From positions 62,001 through 126,000 of the forward strand of contig JAYSEK010000006.1 of NCBI GenBank assembly GCA_041913905.1: a stretch of 64,000 nucleotides of DNA, written 5' to 3'. Of the stretch, positions 1 to 8,892 are shown in pieces. A program made the translations under genes and the position numbers. Positions within the stretch are counted from its first letter, which is position 1. Each line of letters opens with the position of its first letter. This DNA comes from Roseateles_B sp041913905 (lineage in GTDB: Bacteria > Pseudomonadota > Gammaproteobacteria > Burkholderiales > Burkholderiaceae_C). Below the pieces are notes generated by a model that was not told the origin of the DNA, did no database searches, and saw only the letters and a list, made by a program, of their open reading frames with translations.

Positions 1-774
1 AAGATCAGCATGTACGAGGCGCTGTTCTCCGACTCGCTGTCCACCGTGCTGAACAAGAAGGCCATCGGCTCGCTGCATGAGTTCGGCCGCTACCTCAACG
101 ACCTCGAATACCGCGCCCGCCACACCGAGGGTGCCGAGGATGCCAAGACGCTGATGCTGGAGTGGCTCAAGGACATCGGCTACGAGCAGCACCTCTACGA
201 CAACGACGAGAACGAGAAAGCCGCGGCCGCCCGCTGGAGCAATGTGCTGGACTTCGTCGACTGGGTGGCCAAGCGCTGCGGCGGCCAGCTGGCCCAGGAC
301 GGCGGCGCCACCTTCGAGGAGCCCAAGCAGACGGTGCTGCAGGTCGCCCAGACCATCAGCGTGATCCTCTCGCTCTCGGAGCGCGGCGAGGAGCAGGACC
401 AGGTCGTGCTGACCACGCTGCACGCCTCCAAGGGGCTGGAGTGGCCGCATGTCTTCCTGGCGGGCGTCAACGAGGGCCTGCTGCCCTTCAAGGCCGACGA
501 CGAGGAGATGACCGCCCAGCGCCTCGAAGAAGAGCGCCGGCTGATGTACGTCGGCATCACCCGCGCCCGTACCACGCTGGCTGTGAGCACATTGCGCCGG
601 CGCAAGAAGGGCCGCGAGATGGTGATGGGCATCCCCAGCCGCTTCATCGCCGAAATGCGCCTGCACGAGTCCGGCATCAAGGAAGACCCGCGCGAGAAGC
701 TCAAGCGCATGCGGGAGGAGCTGGCGGCCAAGGCGGCAGCGGCCGCGGCGGCGGCGAAGCAGAATGAGCGTTGA
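1..774 (+). CDS. rep: ATP-dependent DNA helicase Rep, C-terminal part (cut by window start)
   Basis: This is the C-terminal 257 residues of a UvrD/Rep-type superfamily 1A 3'-5' DNA helicase, which unwinds DNA and clears protein blocks ahead of replication forks. The reading frame is open from base 1, so the N-terminal half with the Walker motifs lies outside the window. Visible motifs are the helicase motif V region (TTLHASKGLEW) and motif VI (EEERRLMYVGITRAR), followed by a basic stretch and an alanine-rich tail. The spacing and the KGLEW and YVGITRAR wording fit Rep better than PcrA or UvrD2, but a UvrD paralogue cannot be fully excluded without the N-terminus. The next gene is about 100 bases downstream on the same strand and looks unrelated. 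Confidence 0.9.
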   Translation, partial: KISMYEALFSDSLSTVLNKKAIGSLHEFGRYLNDLEYRARHTEGAEDAKTLMLEWLKDIGYEQHLYDNDENEKAAAARWSNVLDFVDWVAKRCGGQLAQDGGATFEEPKQTVLQVAQTISVILSLSERGEEQDQVVLTTLHASKGLEWPHVFLAGVNEGLLPFKADDEEMTAQRLEEERRLMYVGITRARTTLAVSTLRRRKKGREMVMGIPSRFIAEMRLHESGIKEDPREKLKRMREELAAKAAAAAAAAKQNER

Positions 775-877
775 GCGAGGTTGTCAGCGATGCGCGAGCA
801 GATCTGTGGTCTCAATAGATGACATCTGCCGCCACGCAACTGCCCCGTGGTGACGCTCGTGGGCAAAATGGGCGACC

Positions 878-1672
878 ATGTCATCAAGCTTTGTTGCCTA
901 TATCGATGAGTCGGGCGACGAGGGGTTCACTTTCCTAGACGTTGGGAAGGGGAGCTCTCGCTGGTTTGTCCTCTCCGCAGTTGTCTATCGTCGGCCAACA
1001 GACCTGTCTGCTGTAGCAGCGTTGAAGGCTGCCCGCGCGACGCTGGGGTGGGAGCCTAAGAAGGCCTTCCATTTTTGCGACATGCGGCGTGAACACCGAC
1101 TGGTGCTCTTGAACGAAGTTGCCAAGACACCGTTCCGAACGGTCAGCATCCTGAGCTACAAGCCAGACATCCCTGACGTGGAGAGGTATCAGGCCAACAA
1201 ATGGATGCTTTATCGATGTCTCACCCGGCTCTTGGTGGAGCGGGTTTCCTGGCTATGTCGAGACGCTTACAGGCCGGGTGAAGGCGACGGGACCGTCGAC
1301 TTGGTGTTCTCTGATAGAGCTGCGATGTCATACGACGACATCCGCGCTTACATCGGCTTGCTGAAACAACACTCGCAGACTGAACAAGGCATCAATATCC
1401 ACTGGCCTGCGATCAATCTGGCAAATCTGCGCGCAGTGGCTCACAGCCAGCTTGCCAGCCTCCAGGTGGCTGATGCGGTGGCGACCAGTACGCACTATGC
1501 GGTGAAACTCAGTCGGTTCGGCATTGCCGATCCGAGCTATCTAGCCTTGCTTAGGCGCCATGCCTATCGTCACAAGGGAAGCTTCCTTGGCTATGGAATC
1601 AAGTTCCTGACGCGCTATGACGCACTGACAGAAAAAATGCCGCATCTCAGTGCGGCATTTGAGAATTGGTGA
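878..1672 (+). CDS. DUF3800 domain-containing protein
   Basis: This 264-residue protein starts with the DUF3800 signature (YIDESGDEG at about residues 8-16), the acidic motif that defines this uncharacterised family. The family is thought to adopt an RNase H-like fold and is often found on mobile or defence-associated DNA; that is family knowledge, not something this sequence proves. Other conserved-looking acidic patches are at about residues 147-153 (VFSDRA). Its bases are visibly less GC-rich and its codons more mixed than those of its neighbours, which suggests transfer. It stands alone between rep and a dikinase-like gene, with no obvious partner. No strong ribosome binding site precedes the chosen ATG. 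A perfect hairpin lies inside the last codons. Confidence 0.75.
   Translation: MSSSFVAYIDESGDEGFTFLDVGKGSSRWFVLSAVVYRRPTDLSAVAALKAARATLGWEPKKAFHFCDMRREHRLVLLNEVAKTPFRTVSILSYKPDIPDVERYQANKWMLYRCLTRLLVERVSWLCRDAYRPGEGDGTVDLVFSDRAAMSYDDIRAYIGLLKQHSQTEQGINIHWPAINLANLRAVAHSQLASLQVADAVATSTHYAVKLSRFGIADPSYLALLRRHAYRHKGSFLGYGIKFLTRYDALTEKMPHLSAAFENW
1632..1660 (-). terminator. Hairpin with T-run (reads as minus-strand terminator) inside the 3' end of the DUF3800 gene
   Basis: A perfect 10-bp stem (AAATGCCGCA / TGCGGCATTT) closes a 6-base loop. Read on the minus strand it is followed directly by six T residues, the layout of an intrinsic terminator. On the plus strand no T-run follows. It sits within the last dozen codons of the DUF3800 gene. 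No convincing minus-strand gene reads into it, so it may simply insulate antisense transcription. Confidence 0.5.
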
Positions 1673-1892
1673 CAGTCCCCAGCTTCGAGGATCCCACCCA
1701 TGCGGGCTGCCCCTTCGCAGGGGCCTCTACATTTGCTGCGCTTGACCGTCGTGGGGAAGTATAGGCCCTGGCGTAACCGAAAGGCAGGCGGATGGCACAG
1801 CCAACTCCTTTACCTTGCGGACGGAGGTTCATGACGGCGTCGCGCGACCCTGTCACTAAGATGTGGCGCCTGCGCCCTAAAGCCACCGCGAC

Positions 1893-3860
1893 ATGTTGCC
1901 TCGTCTTACTTCAGTGATGCCGGCCCTTGTGGTCGTCCTGTCCGCTGCGAACCTCTGCCACGCCCAGACCGAATCCAAGCCTTCGGCCCTGGTCGCCCAG
2001 CGCGTGGGCCGCGCCCAACTCGCGTTGGCACCCGATCCCGCGCCCTTCCTGCACGAACTGCCCGACCGCGCCAGCTTCGACCGCATGGCCCGTGTCTACG
2101 ATCCCGGCACGCCGGAGGCCCAGCCGCATGTGCTCTTCGTGATCGACCGGCAGGCGCCGCAGGGTCAGGTCTTGTTTGTCAACACGCGGCGCTTCGCCCT
2201 GCATGAGGACTTCCTCAAGGCCCGCCACCTGGTGACGAGCTGGGAGCCCGGCGTGCGCAGCCGGCTCTACCAGCAGCCGCAGCGGCGCTTCATCCTGGGC
2301 ATGGTCAGCTGGCAGCCGCAGTTGCAGGGCTTCGTCTACGAGTTCTGGGAAGGCGACCGCCAGACGAGCGAGCTGCTGCGCACGGCGCAGGCCGTGCTGG
2401 AGCGCGAGTTCCGCTTTGCGGCCCTGCGCTTCAAGGCCAATGCCGCGCAGCACGAGCAGGTGGCGCGCGAGGCCGGCATCGAGGCGGTGACGCAGGCCCA
2501 GCTGATCGCGGGCCGTACGGCGCTGGCCTACAACCCGGGTCGCGCCTTCGGCCGTCTGCGCCTGGTGGAGGACATCGAGCAGGTCGACGACCTGGAGCCC
2601 GGCGACATCCTCGTGCTGCGTGAGGCGCCGCTGGCCCTGCCGCCGGTGGCGGGTGTGATCCTGGCCTCGCCGTCGACAGCGCTCTCTCACGTCAATCTGC
2701 TGGCCAAGGGTTGGGGCATCCCCAACCTTTTCTTGAAGGACGCCTGGACGCAGCTGCAAGGCCTGGATGGGCAGACCGTCTGGATGGAGGCGCGGCGGGA
2801 TGGGTATCGTATTGAGCCCCGTGCGCAGGCACCGGCGGGATGGCGCCCGGCGGCCAAGCAGGCGAAGGCGCGGCTGCTGAGTGCGCCAGACCTGCGGCGC
2901 CGGCAGCCACTGCCGCTGGCGCAGATGCGCCTCAAGGACATGAGCGCCTGCGGCGGCAAGGCCGCGCGGCTCGGTGAACTGCAGTGGCTGCACGCTCAAG
3001 GGCGCCTGCCGGGCACCGCCCCGGTGCCGGATGGTTTTTGCATTCCCTACGGCGCCTTCGCGGCCTTCATGGCCCAGCCCGAAGTGAAGGCGCGCGTGGC
3101 TGCCGCGCTGTCGGAGGGTGGCTTCGAAGGCAGTGTGGGCCAACGGCGCGCCGTGCTGGCCCGTCTGCGCGAGGATCTGCTCGTCATGCCCCTGCCCGCC
3201 GGGCTGGAGGCGCAGTGGGAGCGCCAGCTGGGCCGGGCCGGCGTCTTCGTGCGCAGCTCGTCCAATTCGGAGGATCTGGCCAACTTCAGCGGCGCCGGTC
3301 TCTACAGCACCATGCCCAACGTGCGCGCGGAACTGGCCCGCGCGGTCAAGGCCGTCTGGGCCTCGGTATGGAATGCCGAGGCCTTCGAGGCCCGCCGCCA
3401 GGCCGGCCTGCGCCATGAGCAGGTGCAGATGGCGGTGTTCGTGCAAAAGGCCGTGGATTCACGCATGTCCGGCGTGATGATCACCCGCGATCCCTTCGAC
3501 GCCACGCGCAGCGGCGTGGTCTATGTCTCGGCCAAGCGCGGCATCGGCATCAAGGTGGTGGAGGGTAAGCGCATCGCCGAACAGGCACTCCACGACGAGC
3601 GCAGCGGTGCGATCGAGCGGCTGTCCAGCTCGGCGGAGAGCACCGAGCTGCGGCTGGACGAGACCGGCGGGCTGAAGGAGGTGGCGGTGGCCTCGGCCAC
3701 GGTGCTGCAGGACGCGCAGGTGCTGGCGCTTTCGCGCCTGGCCCTGGCCATCCGCCGCGAGCTGGGTGGCGCGGAGCAGGACATCGAATGGGCCATCGAT
3801 GGCGACGGCCGGCTGGTGATGCTGCAGGCGCGGCCCTTCGTGCAGCGGGGCGCCTACTGA
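1893..3860 (+). CDS. PEP/pyruvate dikinase-family protein with predicted signal peptide; phosphohistidine domain before ATP-binding domain
   Basis: A 655-residue protein. Residues 1-24 look like a signal peptide (hydrophobic core, then CHA before Gln), so the product may be exported; no strong ribosome binding site confirms this start. Residues about 255-285 carry a swivelling phosphohistidine motif (ALSHVNLLAKGWGIPN, His266). An ATP-binding dikinase domain follows from about residue 348 (GGKAARLGEL, then RSSSNSEDLANFSGAG at about 453, and DIEWAIDGDG with QARPF at the C-terminus). In PEP synthase the ATP domain comes first. Histidine domain then ATP domain is the order seen in glucan/phosphoglucan water dikinases, whose histidine motif (LSHVSVRAR) also resembles this one. 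The PEP-binding barrel is absent. The substrate is unknown. A dikinase working outside the cytoplasm would lack ATP, so export deserves doubt. Confidence 0.75.
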   Translation: MLPRLTSVMPALVVVLSAANLCHAQTESKPSALVAQRVGRAQLALAPDPAPFLHELPDRASFDRMARVYDPGTPEAQPHVLFVIDRQAPQGQVLFVNTRRFALHEDFLKARHLVTSWEPGVRSRLYQQPQRRFILGMVSWQPQLQGFVYEFWEGDRQTSELLRTAQAVLEREFRFAALRFKANAAQHEQVAREAGIEAVTQAQLIAGRTALAYNPGRAFGRLRLVEDIEQVDDLEPGDILVLREAPLALPPVAGVILASPSTALSHVNLLAKGWGIPNLFLKDAWTQLQGLDGQTVWMEARRDGYRIEPRAQAPAGWRPAAKQAKARLLSAPDLRRRQPLPLAQMRLKDMSACGGKAARLGELQWLHAQGRLPGTAPVPDGFCIPYGAFAAFMAQPEVKARVAAALSEGGFEGSVGQRRAVLARLREDLLVMPLPAGLEAQWERQLGRAGVFVRSSSNSEDLANFSGAGLYSTMPNVRAELARAVKAVWASVWNAEAFEARRQAGLRHEQVQMAVFVQKAVDSRMSGVMITRDPFDATRSGVVYVSAKRGIGIKVVEGKRIAEQALHDERSGAIERLSSSAESTELRLDETGGLKEVAVASATVLQDAQVLALSRLALAIRRELGGAEQDIEWAIDGDGRLVMLQARPFVQRGAY

Positions 3861-3954
3861 GGTATCGGCGGGCATTGAAGACCTTGCGGGGCCAGGTCTT
3901 GCCTTCGCTTGCCTTCACTTTCTTCCCTCAGGCGCCAGCCCGCGTCCCGGCATG

Positions 3955-3981
3955 AAAAAGGGCTGCCCGCAGGCAGCCCTT
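3955..3981 (-). terminator. Intrinsic terminator of the phoD-like gene
   Basis: A perfect 10-bp stem (AAGGGCTGCC / GGCAGCCCTT) with a CGCA loop. On the minus strand it is followed by a run of T, and it lies 25 bases past the stop codon of the phoD-like gene. This is a standard intrinsic terminator. Confidence 0.85.
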
Positions 3982-4005
3982 GCTGTTGGTGCAAGGCCTG
4001 GAGGC

Positions 4006-6342
4006 TCAGCTCACCGTCAGCGTGGCGCTGCCGCTGGGCACGCGCACGGTCTTGATGCTGGCGACGGCGTCCGTGGGCGCAGCACCGCCGGCCAGGGGCT
4101 TGAGCTTCTTGAACTGGCAGACCAGCTCAGTCTTGCTCAGGGTCACCACGGCGTAGCCCTGGGCATGGCTGTCCGCATGCTTGATCCAGGGGTTGTTGAC
4201 GGCCGGGGCGGCGCCGGTGGTGGCGTTGGCCAGCGGGTTCAGGCGCTTGATGATCTCGCTGGACGGCACGCCGGCCGGCGGGATGCCCAGGGCTGCGGCC
4301 AGCTTCTGCTGGATCAGGCCATAGAGCGTCATGGCCGCAGCCGAGCGGCTGGTCGCGGCCAGCATGGCGATGGTGTTGGCGATCACGCCACCCATGCCGC
4401 CCATCAGCGTCTCGTCGAAGGTGTTGATGACGGCGGTGGACAGGCCCGGCGTGGGCTGCACCGCGGCGGCCGGGATCTTGCCCGCGCCGATGGCACCCAT
4501 CACTGCGGCCTGGATGGCGGCTGCGTTGCTGAGATCGGTGACGCCAGCTGCCTGCGCGATGGCCACGGACAGCATCTTGATCGCGATGCCCTCGGCCTCG
4601 GCCTCGCTGGTAGCCACCAGGGGCTTCAGGTCGCTGAAGCCGGGCTGGCTGGCCGCGCCCAGGAAGTAGCTGAAGAAGCTGTTGGAGGACATGCCGGCGG
4701 TGACCAGGTCCACCATGGCGGGCACGGGCGTCGCGGCCTTGTAGTCGACCATCACCTGGCCGGCGAAGAAGGCATGGATGTCGCCGGTGACGGCCACCAC
4801 GTTGCTGATCTTGTTGTCGACGATGTGCTGCATCAGCGCCTGGCGTTCGGCGGCGTAGCCGTCCCACTGGTCGGCGTTGAGGATGATGCGCTGCTTGAAG
4901 GCGGCCGGTGCGGTGGGCAGGGCGGCGCCGTCCACGGCCATCTTCAGCAGCGAGGTCTCATTGCCCCAGATCTTCCATTGCGCGGAGGAACTCGCCAGGG
5001 TCTGCATGAACCACTGGCGCTGCGCGGCGCCCAGCACGCTGACGAGCCCCAGCGGGTCGGGCAGCTGCTTGCCGGCGGCCAGCTTGGCGGTCTCGACGGC
5101 GCTGAGCGAAGCCTCCGGCACCATGTAGCGCGCGCCGATCTGGCCGATCTGCTGGCCGGTCAGCGGATTGGGAGCGGCTTCAGGGATCAGGTGGTCGGCG
5201 CGGTAGAGGCGCTGGTCCGTCATCACCAGATGCATCAGCTTGCCGAACTTCAGCTCGCGGTAGATGCGGATGTTGCTGATGCCGTAGCCGGGGTCCAGCG
5301 TGAAGCTGACGTCGGCCGGCATGAACTCGAACCAGGCCTGGCTGGCCGAGCGGCGGCGCGAGGTCTGGGCGGTGTTGTCACCGACCAGGGTGGCGGCGTT
5401 GAACGAACCGTTGTCGTAGGTCTCGCGATCCTGCCAGCAGTCGTCGGAGAACTCGTGGTCATCCCAGATCGCGACGAAGGCGAAGCGCTCGTGCACGGCC
5501 TGCAGGCGGGCGTCGCTGCGGTAGCGCTTGTAGAGGTAGCGGTAGTCGGCGAGCGTGGTGGCGTACTTGCCCTTGCCAGGCAGGTCGCTGCCATTGGGCA
5601 GCATCAGGGCGGTGTGCGCCGGCTCGACGGCCCCGGCCTGGTAGTCCGCACCCACGGCTTCGTAGATGTAGTCGCCCAGGTGCACGACGAAGTCCACCGG
5701 CTCCTTGGCCAGCTCGACCATGCCGGCCCAGTGGTTGACGCTCCAGTCCTGGCAGGTGGTGAAGGCGAACTTCAGGCTGTCGATGTCGGCGTCGGTGGCC
5801 GGGGCGGTCTTGAAGCGGCCGACCTTGGAGCGGCTGTCGCCGGCCTGGAACTGGTAGAAGTAGGTCGTCGCCGGCTTCAGGCCGCTGATGCGGTGGCGCA
5901 GCGTGTTGTCGTAGAAGGCGTAGACGGGCACTTCCAGGTCGGCATCGAAGCTGCCGGCCAGGGCGGAGTTGCTGCCCAGCAGGGCGCTGTTGTCGGCCGC
6001 GGTGATGCGCAGGCGGACCTTGAAATTGGCGTCGGTGCTGCTGGGGATGATGTCGTCGGCGCCGGCCGGCACCACGCGCGTCCACAGCAGCACGCCGTCG
6101 CTGCGCGGGTCGCCCGAGGCCACGCTCTGCGGGAACTTGTAGGCGCCGCTGGCGGATGCGGTCTCGGGCAGCGGGGTGCTGCTGCCGGGGAAGGTCGGGG
6201 GCAGGGGCAGCACGGTGCTGCCGTTGTCGCCGCCGCCCATGCAGCCGGCAAGGCCGCCCAGGGCGGAGGAAGCGGTGATCAGCGCGCCGGTCTGCACGAT
6301 CGAGCGGCGCAGGAAGTTGCGACGGTCCATGAGGGACTCCAA
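4006..6342 (-). CDS. PhoD-family alkaline phosphatase/phosphodiesterase, Tat-exported
   Basis: A 778-residue metallophosphoesterase of the PhoD family, which releases phosphate from phosphomonoesters or phosphodiesters outside the cytoplasm. The N-terminus has a twin-arginine motif (DRRNFLRRS, residues 6-14) followed by a hydrophobic stretch ending in GGLAGC at about residue 34, so it may be a Tat-exported lipoprotein. The N-terminal Fn3-like part contains GVLLWTRVVP. Metal-site motifs include HLGDYIYEA, WDDHEFSDDCW and AVTGDIHAFF. It is longer than usual because of an alanine-rich insertion near residues 580-700. A GGAGT ribosome binding site precedes the start. It lies 61 bases after the fadL-like gene and is probably co-transcribed with it, ending at the terminator at 3955-3981. 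Confidence 0.88.
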   Translation of the reverse strand: MESLMDRRNFLRRSIVQTGALITASSALGGLAGCMGGGDNGSTVLPLPPTFPGSSTPLPETASASGAYKFPQSVASGDPRSDGVLLWTRVVPAGADDIIPSSTDANFKVRLRITAADNSALLGSNSALAGSFDADLEVPVYAFYDNTLRHRISGLKPATTYFYQFQAGDSRSKVGRFKTAPATDADIDSLKFAFTTCQDWSVNHWAGMVELAKEPVDFVVHLGDYIYEAVGADYQAGAVEPAHTALMLPNGSDLPGKGKYATTLADYRYLYKRYRSDARLQAVHERFAFVAIWDDHEFSDDCWQDRETYDNGSFNAATLVGDNTAQTSRRRSASQAWFEFMPADVSFTLDPGYGISNIRIYRELKFGKLMHLVMTDQRLYRADHLIPEAAPNPLTGQQIGQIGARYMVPEASLSAVETAKLAAGKQLPDPLGLVSVLGAAQRQWFMQTLASSSAQWKIWGNETSLLKMAVDGAALPTAPAAFKQRIILNADQWDGYAAERQALMQHIVDNKISNVVAVTGDIHAFFAGQVMVDYKAATPVPAMVDLVTAGMSSNSFFSYFLGAASQPGFSDLKPLVATSEAEAEGIAIKMLSVAIAQAAGVTDLSNAAAIQAAVMGAIGAGKIPAAAVQPTPGLSTAVINTFDETLMGGMGGVIANTIAMLAATSRSAAAMTLYGLIQQKLAAALGIPPAGVPSSEIIKRLNPLANATTGAAPAVNNPWIKHADSHAQGYAVVTLSKTELVCQFKKLKPLAGGAAPTDAVASIKTVRVPSGSATLTVS

Positions 6343-6403
6343 TCAGGGTGAGGGCGGGCGCATCAGGGCGCCCGCGGGGTCAGGTCTTGTCTGAAGACGG
6401 GGG

Positions 6404-7915
6404 TCAGAAGCTGTGGTTCAGCTGCAGGCCCAGGGTCGTAGCCTTGCTCTGGTAGTTGCCGCGCACGGTGGCGTTGCTGCAGTTGCAGGGCTTCTCGCCT
6501 TCGGCGTCGTCGGTGATGGACATGGGCGCGTCCTTCAGCTTCACATAGCCGAGGGCCAGGTCGACGCTGGTCTGCGCGCCGAACTTCCAGTTCAGGCCGA
6601 AGGCGAGCCAGTCGCGGTCGGAGTCCGGCAGCGCGGCGCCACGGTACTGGCCTTGCACGGGCGACTTGTCACGGGCGGCGCCGGCACGCAGGGTCAGCTG
6701 GTCATTGAACTGGTACTGGGCGCCGACGGAGGCGCGCCAGACGTTCTTCCAGTGCTCCGGCGTGATGGAGGGCGGGGTCGTGCTGTCGAACTTGATGCGC
6801 AGCTCTTCCAGCGCCGACTGGCGGTGCCAGCTGGCGTCGGCCATCAGCGCCCAGCGCTTGTTGAGCTGGTGGAAGATCTGGAAGGACAGCGAGTCGGGCG
6901 TCTTCACGGCCAGGCTGGCACCGGAGTCGTTGTGGTCCAGCTTGCCCTTGCCGTCATACGGCGCACCGGTGACGGCGGCCAGTACGTTGGCCGGCAGGGT
7001 GGCGGGCTGCGTCCAGTCGGCGCTGCCCTTGAGCTTGTGGCGGATGCCCGAACGCCAGGCCACGCCGACGCGGGTCTGCTCGTCCAGGTCCCACAGCAGC
7101 GCCAGGTTCAGACCCAGGCCCCAGTCGGCACCCTTGACGTGCACGCCGCCATCGAACATCGGGTTGGCATAGACCAGCGCGGCCTGCTGTTGCAGTTGCA
7201 CCGCGATGCCGGACGCGCCCGCGGCGGCCGCCTGCTGGGCAGCGGCCAGCAGGCCGGCCGCATAGGCGTTGCCGTAGGGCACGGCGCGCTTGATGTCGCC
7301 GTGCATGTACTCGGCCGTCAGACCCGCGGACAGCGAGAGCTGCCGGGCCGGCTTCCAGGCCACCGTGGGATTGAAGGCCAGGGACTTCAGCTCCACGAAA
7401 TTGACGTTGTAGCGGCCGCCCCAGTCCGGGCGGTAGTCCAGCTTGGCGCCGGAGGGCACGAAGATGCCCAGGCCGTAGGCCAGGGTGTCCGAGGCCTTGT
7501 AGGCGCCGTAGAGATGCGGCACCCAGGTGGCCTTGGTGGGCTCGATCTCGTCGCCGGCCACCGAGGTGGGCTTGGGCTGGAAGCCCGAGCCGGGCAGGCT
7601 GATGTAGGAGCCGGCGTCGGTGAACTTCACCTTGGGATCCACATAGTCCAGCACGCCGCTGACGTGCCAGCCCTTGCCCAGGCGGGTCAGCCCGGCGGGG
7701 TTGGAGAAGATCGTGCTGGCATCGGCAGCCTCGGCGCCGTTGGAGTTGGCCGTGCCTTCGGCGGCGGCACTCTGGGTGCCGAAGCGATAGCCGGAGGCCA
7801 GGGCCTGGCCGGCACACAGGGCCAGGCCGGCCAGCGCCAGCAGGCGCAGGCGAGGGGCGTGGCGTTGGGGGCGTTGGGCGTCTGCGTGCGAGCCGGCCTG
7901 CGGGAAGCGGTGCAT
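6404..7915 (-). CDS. FadL/OmpP1/TodX-family outer membrane transport protein
   Basis: A 503-residue outer-membrane beta-barrel of the FadL family, which takes up long-chain fatty acids or other hydrophobic compounds. A long N-terminal region leads into a signal peptide (LLALAGLALCAGQALA), and the mature protein starts SGYRFGTQSAAAEGTANSNG, the plug region, with the typical SNPAGL motif shortly after. It ends in an aromatic residue (LNHSF), as outer-membrane barrels usually do. An AGGAGA ribosome binding site sits just before the ATG. It is the first gene of a likely two-gene unit with the phoD-like gene downstream, which could link uptake of hydrophobic phosphoesters to their hydrolysis; that link is inference. 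Confidence 0.92.
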   Translation of the reverse strand: MHRFPQAGSHADAQRPQRHAPRLRLLALAGLALCAGQALASGYRFGTQSAAAEGTANSNGAEAADASTIFSNPAGLTRLGKGWHVSGVLDYVDPKVKFTDAGSYISLPGSGFQPKPTSVAGDEIEPTKATWVPHLYGAYKASDTLAYGLGIFVPSGAKLDYRPDWGGRYNVNFVELKSLAFNPTVAWKPARQLSLSAGLTAEYMHGDIKRAVPYGNAYAAGLLAAAQQAAAAGASGIAVQLQQQAALVYANPMFDGGVHVKGADWGLGLNLALLWDLDEQTRVGVAWRSGIRHKLKGSADWTQPATLPANVLAAVTGAPYDGKGKLDHNDSGASLAVKTPDSLSFQIFHQLNKRWALMADASWHRQSALEELRIKFDSTTPPSITPEHWKNVWRASVGAQYQFNDQLTLRAGAARDKSPVQGQYRGAALPDSDRDWLAFGLNWKFGAQTSVDLALGYVKLKDAPMSITDDAEGEKPCNCSNATVRGNYQSKATTLGLQLNHSF

Positions 7916-8184
7916 GGAAGTCTCCTCTTGTCGTCGTGCGGGCGAGCGCGCTCGGGCCTCACCCTGGAATCACTTGGGAGACCGATTCTGCGAAGGCTTC
8001 GTGGCAATGCAGCGAGGGAAAATGCCGGGACTGTCGTCCGCCGCCGACGAATCCGCGCGGATTAGAGACTTGTCTCCAGACCGACATTTGTGATGGGCAC
8101 GCACAAGGCTTGAGCTGCGCTGCGGTGTGGTGTGGTGGGCTTGCGGGCTAACCCCGGCCTCGGGCGAGTCCACGCACGGCCAGA

Positions 8185-8892
8185 ATGCCGGCCATGCGAT
8201 CTCCCCTCCTGCTGCCCCTGCTCATCCTGGTGTCCGCCAGCATCGCCATCGCCTCGCTGGGCGGGCTGGGCCTGAATCCCGAACTGGGCTTTGCGGCCAA
8301 GCCGCTCACCACCATCCTGATCCTGCTGTGGGCCTGGCCCCGCGGCGCAGACAGCCCCAAGGCGGCACGCTGGCTGCGCTGGGGCCTGTTCTTCTCGCTG
8401 GGCGGCGACATCGCCCTGCTGTGGCCCGAGGCCGGCTTCCTGCCGGGCCTGGTGAGCTTTCTGGTGGCGCACCTGTGCTACATCCTGGGCTATTGCCAGC
8501 GCTCGCGCTTTGGCCGGCCCTGGTGGCCCTTCCTGCTCTATGCGCTGGTGGCCGCTGCGGTGCTGCACCGGCTGTGGCCCGGCATTCCGGGGGAGCTGCG
8601 CATTCCCGTGCTGGTGTATGTGGCGTGCCTGGCCAGCATGGCCTCGCAGGCCTGGGCCTGGTGGCGTACCAGCATGGGCGGTCCGGACGAAGCGCTGGCG
8701 CGCCGCGCTGCCTGGGGCGGCACGCTGTTCCTGTTCTCGGACGCGATGATCGCGATCAACAAGTTCGCCTTCGCCGGGCAGCTGCCGCAGGCCACGCTGC
8801 TGATTCTGAGCACCTACTGGCTGGCGCAATGCTGCTTCGTGGCCAGTCTGCGGCCGGCTGCCGGCGCTGCGGACGAGCCGCCCGTCGCCTGA
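8185..8892 (+). CDS. YhhN family membrane protein (lysoplasmalogenase-like)
   Basis: A 235-residue integral membrane protein with about eight hydrophobic segments. It matches the YhhN/TMEM86 family, some members of which hydrolyse the vinyl ether bond of lysoplasmalogens. Family features visible are the conserved acidic segment GLFFSLGGDIALLWP (about residues 70-84), a HLCYILGY motif near residue 97, and FLFSDAMIAINKF near 184. The start could equally be the Met three codons later; neither has a strong ribosome binding site. It ends exactly one base before the convergent response regulator gene, with no room for a terminator between them. Confidence 0.85.
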   Translation: MPAMRSPLLLPLLILVSASIAIASLGGLGLNPELGFAAKPLTTILILLWAWPRGADSPKAARWLRWGLFFSLGGDIALLWPEAGFLPGLVSFLVAHLCYILGYCQRSRFGRPWWPFLLYALVAAAVLHRLWPGIPGELRIPVLVYVACLASMASQAWAWWRTSMGGPDEALARRAAWGGTLFLFSDAMIAINKFAFAGQLPQATLLILSTYWLAQCCFVASLRPAAGAADEPPVA

